NCBI RefSeq assembly: GCF_008831285.2
Contig: NC_045141.1
Location: 15,240,106-15,304,105, forward strand
DNA: 64,000 nt
Origin: Nymphaea colorata
Taxonomy: Eukaryota; Streptophyta; Magnoliopsida; Nymphaeales; Nymphaeaceae
Direction: 5' to 3'
Below the pieces are notes generated by a model, which worked only from the letters and a program-made list of their open reading frames with translations, was not told the origin of the DNA and made no database searches. Every line of letters begins with the position of its first letter. The stretch's first letter is position 1. Shown piece by piece: positions 34,104 through 43,931 of this stretch. The position numbers were made by a program, and so were the translations under genes.

Positions 34104-35060
34104 TCAAATTTGAACAAACAAAGCCATTGATTGTCATTGATTATAGGTGTTCCATCAGTCTTTGTTTATCAGTCATGGGGCATGTCTGTCACCTTTCCGT
34201 CCATTTTCCACCTCAAATACCAATGTATACTCCATTTTGTTTTCTTACAAATTAAATTGAATGCATGGGAAACAAAGTTGAGTGAGCCGAAGGTTAAAAA
34301 TGTGTTGACTGCAGTCAGTTTCGAGTTGACTCTGTCCTGCTGTATCAACATGTATGTGGTTGGGGTTGGTCACATTCCTCTTAAAAAATGGGTCAATAAA
34401 GGGATGTCATGTGAGCTCTGTCTTATGAAACAAGTTTTACCTATAATGTGTTCTTATAGTGTACTCTATCCTAAAAATATTCCACTGTATTCCATCTTGA
34501 CAAGATGGATTATGGCTACAGAAATTTAAGGTCACGACTACTGTGGCCTGCTTGTGCTCTAGATATGACTAAATGAGCCCTAGCCTCCATGGGGACATGG
34601 TTGCTTCCAGTGTACAGTGCGATAGTTAGTTTGTTGTATATTTATTTATTTTTTTGTATGTTCGGGTGAGCCCTAGCCGCCATGGGGACATGGTTGCTTC
34701 CAGTCTAAAGTGCGATAATTAGTTTGTCATACTTCATTTTAATTGTATTTATTTATTTTTTTGTATGTCTGGGTGAGCAGGAATAAATCGCACTATCTAC
34801 GTGAAGCCAAAGCCTCTTCCATCTCCTTAGGGTCGAGGTTTGTTGTCAGTGCCTCAAGGTGATGCTTTCGCTTTGCTTCAAGTTGTATACTGGTGCTATT
34901 TTTTTTTTTTCAGCACAGAAAGTTGACACCATTAGAGTTTAAACCTTAAACTGACTACTTACCAGCCCACTCTATCCATTGTGCAAATCTCAATTTCATT
35001 TTGTCATTTTTGAGTAATTAAACTTCGCTTACCGTGGAAAGAAATTACTTTTGTTTTTGA
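34104..35060. other. Gene-free stretch with a 93-bp direct repeat
   Basis: GAGCCCTAGCC and about 80 following bases occur at 34575 and again at 34668; a third, partial match begins near 34770. The remainder is AT-rich with no recognisable gene. Confidence 0.6.
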
Positions 35061-35064
35061 GTTG

Positions 35065-35410
35065 TTAAGTTGAGCAGCCGCAGGTTTTGGCCATCATAAA
35101 TGACAAAATATGTCCATGGTTATTGTCTGCTCCATAAATAGTTGAAGCCACACCCAATAAAAAAGGAATGTTATCCAAACACTTCTCAAATAGTTGCAGT
35201 AAAACTTGACCCATTGAACCGTTTGCTTTTCCATCGCCAAAAGAGTTGAGATGATTGGATGGAGCTGGCAGACAACCGATCAGTTTCTGTTTCGAATCCA
35301 TGGGGTGCCATCTCTGTGTGCTGTAAATGGGAGGACACTGACACATAAGTTGAAGTGTGGCATGAGCGGTACCTTAAAACACCAAAAGCAGACCGTGTAC
35401 CTTAAGAGAT
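35065..35410. repeat. Low-copy repeat, member 1
   Basis: Related to 41335-41575 and, more weakly, to 61735-61880. Shared words include GCAGTAAAACTT, GATGGAGCT and ACCTTAAAACA. The minus strand has a 93-residue frame ([20 protein letters not shown]) that is partly conserved at 41.3 kb. The source is not recognised. Confidence 0.55.
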
Positions 35411-35620
35411 CGTTTGATTGTTGTCCATTGGGACAGAACTAATAGGATGTCATGTCCATCACTCTACTTTCCTGTTCTTATGGACAATGATGTTTTTCAT
35501 CCGTCATTTGATGATTTTAGGAAGAAACCACTACGTTCCGCTTGTCTGACGTTTTGTTTCGTATATGTATGTTTTGTCCGTTCTGTTCGTTCTGTCAAAA
35601 GTTTTTTTCTTTATCACACA
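35411..35620. repeat. MITE-like fragment, GTTTGATTGTTGTCC type
   Basis: Starts near GATCGTTTGATTGTTGTCC and contains TGGACAATGATGTTTTTCAT and ACGTTTTG. It is a reversed relative of 43590-43770 (which holds GTCCTGTCTGTCCTGTCC) and a weaker one of 36990-37120 and 41560-41700. The family is short, non-coding and probably a MITE, but the ends are not exact. Confidence 0.5.
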
Positions 35621-36990
35621 AGCAATAGGAACTTTTTGAAGTTGAAGTGGGAACTTTTTGTTTTCCGGGTTTTGAGAAAAAAATCTTTTCCAAATCTGAG
35701 AAAACCACAGTTTGATAGGAAAATTTTTGCCCCCCTTCTTCCATTTTCACCATCAAGAACAATTTGAGTCCAAAGCAGAAGACCAACGAGTAAGAAGATG
35801 GAATAAATGATCAGAAAATCAGTTTCATTGCTCCAGCAGGAAAAGGGTGAAAGGGAGCAAAATTCCAGATGGAAAAAAAAGGAAGAACACAGAGAAGTTT
35901 TAGCTCATGCTGATTTCATCTCAAAAAAGAATGGGTAACAGTTTCTCAAGCTTTAGTAGAAGAAATTACAAGGAAAAATGAGAGAAACACTGAATCTGGT
36001 GTCGGGCCTTCTGTTCTCCAATCATCCTCCACTAACACTGGGTCCCTCTTCCCTTCACCATGAGCAGAAGCCAGATCCGTGAGAGAAAGCACAAGCTCAC
36101 GAGATCATCATTCTTCTCACGGAGGCCCTCCGTGAGTAATCCCAACCCCAATCACAAAGCAGATGCTCTTCTATAGTATTTACAATTTAAAATGCTATGA
36201 GCACGTCACAAGCAAAACCCCCAATTTCTCAATACCACGACTCCCTCACGACAAAACTGTAATCATAGACTTGAGAAGGAAAGTGGAAGGAAGAAAACAT
36301 GGCCTTCACGCCCTAGGAGAATCACCAGAACCGAGAGAATCGGCCGGAAGCTCGCCGTTTCAGTAGTCCACACTATAATCTGAGCACGTGCTCGCGGAAC
36401 AGGAGCTGGTCAGGGAGATTAAGGGAAAGCTGCCGCCGACTTCCGCCGCGGCCATTGACACTAGTTCGGCGACCGACTGGCCGAGGCACCTGAAGATCCT
36501 GGCCTTGACCTGCGCCCTCTTGGGTGGAAGATTTCTGGTGCAAAGGGGCGGAGGATTCCGGGTGCGAGGGAGAAGAAGAGAGAAGGGGTGAGGGGGAGAC
36601 TCAAAAGAGAAAAGGGGGAGAGACGGAGGAGAATGAGAGAGCTCGAAGCGATACTTCGAGAGCTCGAAGGCGGGAAGCTCAGGGGAGGGAGACGGTGTCC
36701 TGTTTAGACTGTTGAAAGGGTTAGCTCGGAGAGGATGGGAAAAATAATTATTTATACCCTTGTTAGTCGTCTGTTTAGGCTGTTTCGAGGGTGAGTTCGG
36801 ATAGGATCCTTGAAACTCAGCTTTGAGGCGGTTCAAACATACTCTGAAAATTATAAACATGGTGGCAGCAATTTCATTCCTGAGGCTACTGGATGCTGAT
36901 ATGTTTGTCAACTTAGTGATGATCAAACACATAATAGCTTGTTCTTATGAACTTCTGCAATTTATTTATTCATGTTGAAAAAAAATTTAT
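35621..36990. other. No clear gene; GC-richer patch at 36.3-36.7 kb
   Basis: A 190-residue minus-strand frame spans 36932-36360, rich in Ser and Pro, ending AEVGGSFPLISLTSSCSAST. The GC-rich part near 36.45 kb and the C-terminal half look more gene-like than the rest, so it may be the 5' end of a lost gene. I do not recognise a family and no partner exon is visible. Confidence 0.3.
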
Positions 36991-36994
36991 TTAT

Positions 36995-37126
36995 ACCCTT
37001 GTTCAGTCGTTTGTTCTGTCCAGCCTGTCATGTAGGCAGCGTTTGATGAAAAAATTAACTAAACAGGACACACGTATCCTGTTCCGCCCGTGGCCATCAA
37101 ACTGTAGTTGCTCCATGACAACACAA

Positions 37127-37174
<48 letters not shown>

Positions 37175-37188
37175 AGAAGGGTCATACA
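36995..37188. repeat. Repeat with AT microsatellite
   Basis: Contains a (TA)n run at about 37138-37170 preceded by CACACACACA. The same order, a GTCATG- and TCAAACG-containing segment, then ACACAC/ATATAT, then AGGGTCATACAC, occurs at 43590-43915. It forms the left part of a duplicated unit continued by 37190-37500. Confidence 0.7.
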
Positions 37189-37189
37189 C

Positions 37190-37500
37190 TAAGGACCTTT
37201 ACAAATATGAGTTAGTTATAATGGTACTTAGCAAAGATTCATTGATGAAAGTTAAAGGGGCCGAATTTTAAAAAATATTTAAAGGAAGGGAATCCATTTT
37301 TAGTTTGTGGTTCAATGAAACCGCACTTAGGCCGAGAAACTTTGTTGTTGGCCCAACAGTAGAAACTGTGCTTAGGCCGAGAAAGTTTGCTGCTTGCAGA
37401 ACAACATAAAACCCTGAGGGCAGAAACTCTACAACGAGGGCTTATGTCTACTTTAACTTTTGCAGTGGCTGCATACTCACTGCAATCAAACTAATGTCAT
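37190..37500 (+). repeat. Duplicated segment (partner 46485-46790)
   Basis: About 300 bases, including AGAACAACATAAAACCCTGA and GGGCTTATGTCTACTTTAAC, recur at 46485-46790. Here it leads into the flotillin pseudogene; there it leads into cytochrome c. Both joins lie after TGCAGTGGCT...CTCAC.GCAATC.AACTAAT. Confidence 0.85.
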
Positions 37501-37529
37501 GTCGTCCTCGATCTGTTGCTTGTGAACTA

Positions 37530-38454
37530 CACGTTCGAGGTGCAGGCCATGAGCACGGAAAAGTTCCCTTTCCTCCTTCCTGCCATCTTCACAATCGGCC
37601 CCCGAGTCGATGACATAGAGAGCCTCGTCAAGTATGCCAAGCTCCTGACTCCAAACCACAAGTTCTCAAACCATGTGACCGATCTTGTTCATTGAGTGTC
37701 GGCTGCTTCCATGACCATGGAAGAGATCTTCATGGGGTCCAAGGAATTCAAAGAAGAGGTTTTGTTAAAGGTGCAGTTGGAGCTTAACCAGTTTGGCCTG
37801 TTGATCTACAATGCCAATGTGAAGCAGGTGGTCTGCGTCTGCAACCATGAATATTTCTCCTACTTGGGCCAGAAGACAAAGATGGAGGCCGCCAATCAGG
37901 CCAAGGTAGATGCGGCGGAAGCTACGGTGAAGGGTGAGGTTCGTTCCAAGGAAAGGGACGGCTGAACTCTTCAGAATGCTGCGAAAGTGAACGCATACAC
38001 CAAAATCTAGGCTGCCCAAAGGAAAGGATAGGCCACCATGGCCGATATGAGGATGTCTGTAGAGGTGCAGTTCCATGAGAATGACCGAGCAGCGGAGGTG
38101 GCCAAGGGCAATTCCCAACTCGCTATCAATAGGGCCCAATGGGAGCGCCAGGCAAAGATTGCAGAAGTGGAGGCCAACAATGTCGTGGTTGTCCGGGACG
38201 CCGAGCTGCAGCATGCCGTCGAGATGAAAAAGACGAGAGCAGAGCTGCTTAGCAAGGTGACCGTCGAGCTCGAGACCAACATGATGGAGGCGGGCTCGAG
38301 GTATTATCAAAAGAAGAGGGATATCGAAGCTCAATTGTTTGAGAGGAAGCAGGAGGCCCACGGAAGGAAGGTGGTTGCCGAGACTGCGGTCTACGCAGGA
38401 GGAAGCGGACACCGAGCTTTATGTAGAGCAGAAGGCGTCTGAGGCCATGGTGGC
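37530..38454 (+). pseudogene. FLOT: Flotillin-like protein, broken
   Basis: Flotillins (SPFH/band-7 proteins, about 480 residues) are membrane microdomain scaffolds; plant FLOTs act in endocytosis. Visible: [79 protein letters not shown], then the helical region EVAKGNSQLAINRAQWERQA and MKKTRAELLSKVTVELETNM. Stops occur at 37694-37696 and about 37964, 38009 and 38029, and a frame change near 38400 precedes EADTELYVEQKASEAM. The first SPFH exon is missing. The flanking block at 37190-37500 is not flotillin. Confidence 0.93.
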
Positions 38455-41105
38455 AACTGCCAAGGCGTAGGCTTATTATGTGGATAAAATGCTGACTGCA
38501 ATGGGGGCGACTACATGGCCCAAACGGATTACCTCATGATCAAGGAAGGAGTATACTAGGAGATTGCAGAAGTGGTAGTAGGCCTGGACCTGGGCCCGAG
38601 GTGCGGACCTGGTCGGCCCGGCCCGTTACTAATTTAAAAATATTTTTTTTTATTACCAAACAAGTTGTGGGCACGGGCACAGGCCTCGGTTGCGGGCACG
38701 ATGGGCCGGGTCAAGCGGCAGCAGCCAATGTAGAGGATGGGCCGGGTCAAGTGGCAGCAGCCAATGTAGAGGCTCATTACGTGGAGAAAATGTTGACGGA
38801 ACGGGAGGGGTTACTACATGGTCGAGGGATTACCTCATGATCAAGGAAGGAGTATACCAGGAGATGCCGGGTCTGGTGGCATGTACATGGCCTGGGCCAC
38901 GGGGCTGGGTACCCAGTACCTGGCTCGGTCCGATCCGGGTCGTTAATCATTTAAAAGAAATATTTTTTATATTTTTTAATTTAATAATATGTATTTATTA
39001 TTAAAAATATATTTTAGATTATAAAAAAATTATTTTATAATTTAAAAAAAATTATTATCAAATGAGTCGGGTCTGGTGGCAGTTCCCAATGCAGAGGCTT
39101 ATTACCTCGAGAAAATGCTGACCGTATTGGGGGGCAACTACATGGCCCCGAGGGATTATTACCTCATGATCAAGGAACGAGTATACCAGAAGATTACAGA
39201 AGTGGTAGTAGGCCTAGCCACAGGTCGGGTACCGAGTACATGGCCTGGCCACAGGCCGGGTACCTGGTACACGGCCTGGGACCGGGCCCGAGTGCAGGCC
39301 GGCCCGATCTAGCCCGTTAATAATTTAAAAAAATATATTTATTATTCCTTCATTTGTAATAAATACATATTAACAAATTAAAAAATAATAAAAAATATTT
39401 TTTTTAATTATTAATTGGCCGAGCAGAGTCGGGTCGGGTCGCACCTTGGGCCCAGGCCGGGTATCGGGGTACCCGGCCCGTGGCCCAGGCCTACTACCAC
39501 TTCTGCAATCTCCTGGTATACTCCTTTCTTGATCCTGAGGTAATCCCTCGGGGCTATATAGTCACCCCCCCCCCCCCCCCCGTTCTGTCAGCATTTTCTT
39601 CACGTAATAAGCCTTTGCGTTGGCTGCTACCACCCGACCAGTCGCGTTGTGCCCAAAGCTCGGGCCCGACCTGGCCTGTCGTGCTCATAGCCCAAGCCCG
39701 ACCTGACCTGGCCCGTTGTGCCCGAAGCCCAGGCCCGACCCGACTCGCGCTGTTTGAAAATAAAAAATATTTTTAAATTATAAATTAAAATTTTATAATA
39801 TAAAATATATATTTAATAATAAAATACATATTATCAAATCAGAAAATAATAAAAATATTTTTTTTAATTAGTAACGGGCCGGGTCGGGCCGACGGCCTGG
39901 CCGCACCTTAGGCCTGTCGTACCCTGCTCGTCGTACCCGGAGCCCGGGCCCGGGCTCGGGCCCGTCGTGACCGAAGCCTGAGCCTGGGCCCATTGTGACC
40001 GAAGCCCGACCCCGTTCCCAACACGGCTTGTCGTGCCCATTTGTAATTTAAAAATTATTTTTTTATTATCAAGCGGGCACGACGGACCGGGCCGGGCATG
40101 GGTCAGGGTTTTGAGCACGACGGGATGGGTGGGAGCTGTCAATGCAGAGTTTTATTACGTGCAGAAAATACTGACCGCATTGGGAGGCAACTACATGGCC
40201 CTCGTAGATTACCTCATGATCAAGGAAGGAGGGTACGAGGAGATTGCAAAGGTGGTAGTAGGCCTCGGCCATGGGCCGGGTACCCAGTACACGGCCTGGG
40301 CTTAAGTGGGCCAGGCCCGATCCAGCCTGCTACTAATTAATTTTTTTTATTATTTTCAATTTGATAATATGTATTTTATTATTAAATATATATTTTATGT
40401 TATAAACAAATTATTTTGTAATTTAAAAATATTTTTTTTATCAAACGGAGCGTGCCGGATCAGGCCCGTGCTCGGGCTTCGGTAACGACGAGCCTGGTCA
40501 GGTGGCAGCAGCCAATACAGAGGCTTTTTACGTGGAGAAAATGATGACGGAACTGGGGGTTAGCCAATACAGAGGCCATGTTGTTGACTACATTGAGAAG
40601 CAACTACATGGCCAAGAGGAATTACCTCATGATCAAATAAGGAATATATCAGGAGATTGTAGAAGTGGTAGTAGGTCTGGCTATGGGGCAGGTACCCGGT
40701 ACACTGCCTGGGCCCGGGCGCGAGGTGCGGCTCGGCTTGGTCCGGCCTGATCCGGCCCATTAATAATTAAAAAAATATTTTTACTATTTTTTAATTGATA
40801 ATATGTATTTTATTATTAAAAATTTATTTTAGATTATAAAAAAATTATAATTTGAATATATTTTTTATTATCAAATGGGCACGATGGTCGGGATCAGGCC
40901 CGGGCCTGGGCTCCGGGCACGATGGTCGGGATCGGGCCCGGGCTCCGGGCACGACGGGCCAGGTTGGGTGACAGCTGCCAATGCAGAGGCTTATTACGTG
41001 GAGAAAATGCTGGCCGCACTAGGGTGAACTACATGGCCCGGAGAGATTACATGATCATCAATGAAGGAGTATATGAGGAGATTGCATAAGTGGTAGTAAG
41101 CTTGG
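38455..41105. repeat. Array of flotillin C-terminal pieces and GC-rich spacers
   Basis: A piece of about 135 bases encoding the flotillin tail (consensus like AEAYYVEKMLTALGGNYMA then DYLMIKEGVYQEIAEVVVGL) occurs near 38460, 38760, 39085, 40137, 40508 and 40976 on the plus strand, and in reverse at about 39490-39625. Between them lie spacers of 160-500 bases with GC-rich ends (GGCCCGGCCCG words) and an AT-rich middle. At 39213-39490 the spacer ends mirror each other (TAGGCCT at both sides). Partial extra repeats occur at 38727 and 40563. A 17-base C run sits at 39565-39581. None of the pieces can be part of a working gene. Confidence 0.9.
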
Positions 41106-41334
41106 GCCATGGACCGGGTACCCAATACCCGGCCTAGGCCTAGTCCTGAGGTGTGGCCCAGGTCGGCTCGGCCCGATCTGGCCCGTGAATAAGTAAAAAA
41201 ATATTTTTTAATTTGATAACATGTATTTTCATATTAAATATATATTTTATATTATAAAAAATATTTTATAATTTAGAAAATATTTTTTTATTATCAAACG
41301 GGTCAGAACGAGTCGGGGCTGGGCTCGGGCTTTT
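41106..41334. repeat. Last GC-rich/AT-rich spacer of the array
   Basis: Same composition as the spacers within the array: GCCTAGGCC and GCTCGGCCCGATCTGGCCCG, then A/T runs, then GGGTCAGAACGAGTCGGGGC. It ends where the low-copy repeat at 41335 begins, so it marks the right edge of the array. Confidence 0.7.
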
Positions 41335-41575
41335 GGAATGCTATCCAAACACTTTTCCAGTAATTGCAGTAAAACTTTGCCCTTTGAACGGTTTGCTTTT
41401 CCATGGCCAAAACGGTTGATACAACTGGATGGAGCTTGCAGACAACTGGTTTCTGTTTTGAATTCTTGGGTTGTCAACTCTTTGTGCTATAAATGGGAAA
41501 ACACTCATGCATAAGTTGAGGCATGGCGTTGGGATACCTTAAAACAAGCAGACCATGTACCCTAAAAGGCCATTT
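41335..41575. repeat. Low-copy repeat, member 2
   Basis: Matches 35160-35410 in the same orientation, with more indels. Followed at 41560-41700 by a MITE-like segment, the same neighbour order as at 35.4 kb, so the pair was copied together. Confidence 0.65.
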
Positions 41576-41705
41576 GATGGCAATGGAACAAGCTAGAACG
41601 GACACGTCCGTTCCATTTAGTAAAATGTGCATCAAACACTGGGACACTGGCACAGGGAGTATATATTTCTCCCCTGTCCTGTACCGTTCCATGGTTAACC
41701 ACTAA

Positions 41706-42480
41706 CAGGATGCTCGCACGCTCGAGCTCACCCCTCTCTCGATACTCATCTCTCTCTCTTTTTTCTCCATGAGTCGCTTGCACACTGCTCCTCACTGATG
41801 CTATGGAGATGATCAGATGAAGTCAGTCTCCCCCATTACTCACCATGAGTCGCTGCTCACTGCTCCTCACAATGCGCTAGTGACGATATCCAGCGATCGA
41901 TTGCTATTTGCACTCTTTCTCCTTCTCTCAGTATCTGGATTTCTTGCCCATCTCTTGCTGCTTACCGTGGTTTAGCAAGTATGGTTGTTCTTCACCATCT
42001 ATGTTCATGCTTGTCCCAATCTCCATCCTCCAAATGAGGGGTTTAGGGCATAATAGAAGGCTCTGGTCTCCTACTCTAGCTGATGACCATGATCTGGAGC
42101 TTCATGAGAAAGCCATCGAGTTCTCTCTCCCATTCTCTTTCTCTCCAGCTTCGGCCCTAAATCTCTGAGATGTGTCATTTGCAGCCCTTCGATGGCTCAC
42201 TTTAGCCTTAAATTCGTGGAACGCCTCATCCACAACCTTTCCTAAATCCATGAAATGCCTCTTTTGCAGCCCTTCAGTGGTCTGCTTCAACTCTAAATAT
42301 GTGGAATGCCTCATCTAAAGCCTTTTCATAGCCAGCTTCATATCCGTCAAATGACAAATTTCAACCCTTCGACGGCCAGCTTTCCCTATATTCGTGGAAG
42401 CCCTTCTGCAGGTAGGGCAGAGATTTCTCTGACTCACTTGGTCTTTCTTTCTCACTCATTGTCTACTTCGCTCACTCAGA
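41706..42480. other. No gene; degenerate repeats at 42.17-42.40 kb
   Basis: About three diverged units built around GCAGCCCTTC, ATTCGTGGAA and GCCTCAT lie at 42178-42410. CATGAGTCGCT and CACTGCTCCTCAC are also repeated between 41768 and 41870. I see no coding potential that survives comparison of the repeats. Confidence 0.45.
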
Positions 42481-43285
42481 TTGTATTTTAGTAGGAACAA
42501 CATATTTGCAGCTCATTTGAAGTTATGTATCAAGATGTTTGATGAAATGTTTGATCTATGGGACTCTTTTGACAATAAAATATCTCATGATCTTGCTATG
42601 ATTTTTTTTGAATTTTTTAGATTCATCATGTTGGTCCTTGATGAATGATGAAAATCTCACTCTATAAAATCAGTTCCTGTCCATGCGAAGGAAGGAATTT
42701 TTATCACTTCAACTGTGCCTATAAAGCGAAGAAGCAAAATCAGTAAGTTGCCACTCTTGGCTTTCACTCTGCAGACATCTTAGATTTCCGTCACACCAGG
42801 CAATACCACATTACCATGGACAGATTTCAGCTTGAGTCCTTTCCACCCAAGAAGGGAAAAGTGAATGCAAACATTTGAAATAAAGCTCAAGGCAGCAGTT
42901 TTCTGCAAGAAGATTCATGATTCCATGGCTGCTGTAAAGTATTCTGAGTTGCCATTGTTATCTTTGAGGGGTAAAAGTTAACAAATATTGAAAGAAAAAT
43001 TATAAAATACTATGTTCTTTATTTTTTCTTTTGAATGCAGTCCGTATGGAATCTTAGTGAAAATTTGGTGATAAACCAACAAGAATTGTGTAACGCGTGC
43101 TTTTGTACTGTGCCTTATACTCTGGATTCTTGTAAAAAGGGCATGACTTCGTTCAAGTCCCAGCATGTCATTGTATTCAGTTCTATAGCTTAAGCATAGA
43201 ATTGGGAAACTGGTTGAGTGAACTTTCTTTGAATGAACTTTCATGGCAAGCTCTGACAGATCAACAGTCTTTTTGAATTGATCAT
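42481..43285. other. Gene-free stretch
   Basis: No recognisable gene, RNA or mobile element. Moderate AT content, with short open frames only. Confidence 0.5.
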
Positions 43286-43301
43286 CTCTCTCTCTCTCTC
43301 T

Positions 43302-43365
<64 letters not shown>

Positions 43366-43445
43366 AGAGAGAGAAAGATAGAGAGAAAAAGAAAGAAAAA
43401 GATATATATATATATATTATATATACACAAAGAGAGAGAGAGAAG
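43286..43445. repeat. Compound microsatellite (CT, TA, GA)
   Basis: A (CT)n run, then (TA)n from about 43304 to 43362, then GA-rich sequence with a further TA run and AGAGAGAG. The CT and GA runs can pair across the TA run, so the whole can fold into a long hairpin. Confidence 0.9.
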
Positions 43446-43579
43446 AGAGTGAGAGAAATTTTCAAATTTGGATCCATTGACATATCCCAATTTATATTAG
43501 ATTGACATAAATAAAACATATTGCGGACAAATTTTCATTTTATCTTTCATAATTGTAATTAGTTTTGTTTATTATGTGA

Positions 43580-43920
43580 ACAAACGTCAGACAGGACGGA
43601 CACACACAAAACAAACACCGGACAAAAAGAATGTAGTGTTCTGTACATAAAACCATCAAACGGTGGACAAAGAACACCATTGTCCAAGAGGACATGACAG
43701 TAGTGTAATGGACAGGACGTCCTGTCTGTCCTGTCCCAGTGGACAGCAATCAAATGACCTCTAAGAGGATGAAGGGTTGGATGAGACACTTGGAACTGTT
43801 TGCCTTTCCATCGATATGAATATATCAAAGTAGTTGCTTCATGACGTCACACACATATATATATCTATGACAACAAACACACACACACACATATATATAA
43901 AGGGTCATACACCATTGACC
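43580..43920. repeat. Duplicated segment (partner 36995-37190)
   Basis: Holds GTCCTGTCTGTCCTGTCC, ACACACACACATATATATAA and AGGGTCATACACCATTGACC. Its partner near 37.1 kb runs straight on into the 37190-37500 block, while here the Harbinger-like element at 43932-46476 separates it from that block's second copy. Confidence 0.75.
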
Positions 43921-43931
43921 TTTATCTTTTA

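Noticed and set aside
36360-36932. A confident gene on the minus strand
   Set aside because: The composition is partly gene-like, but there are no recognisable motifs, no further exons and no conserved copy, so it is listed only as a possible remnant.
42978-43519. Open frames across the 43.3-kb microsatellites on both strands
   Set aside because: They are translations of TA, CT and GA repeats, which lack stop codons by composition.
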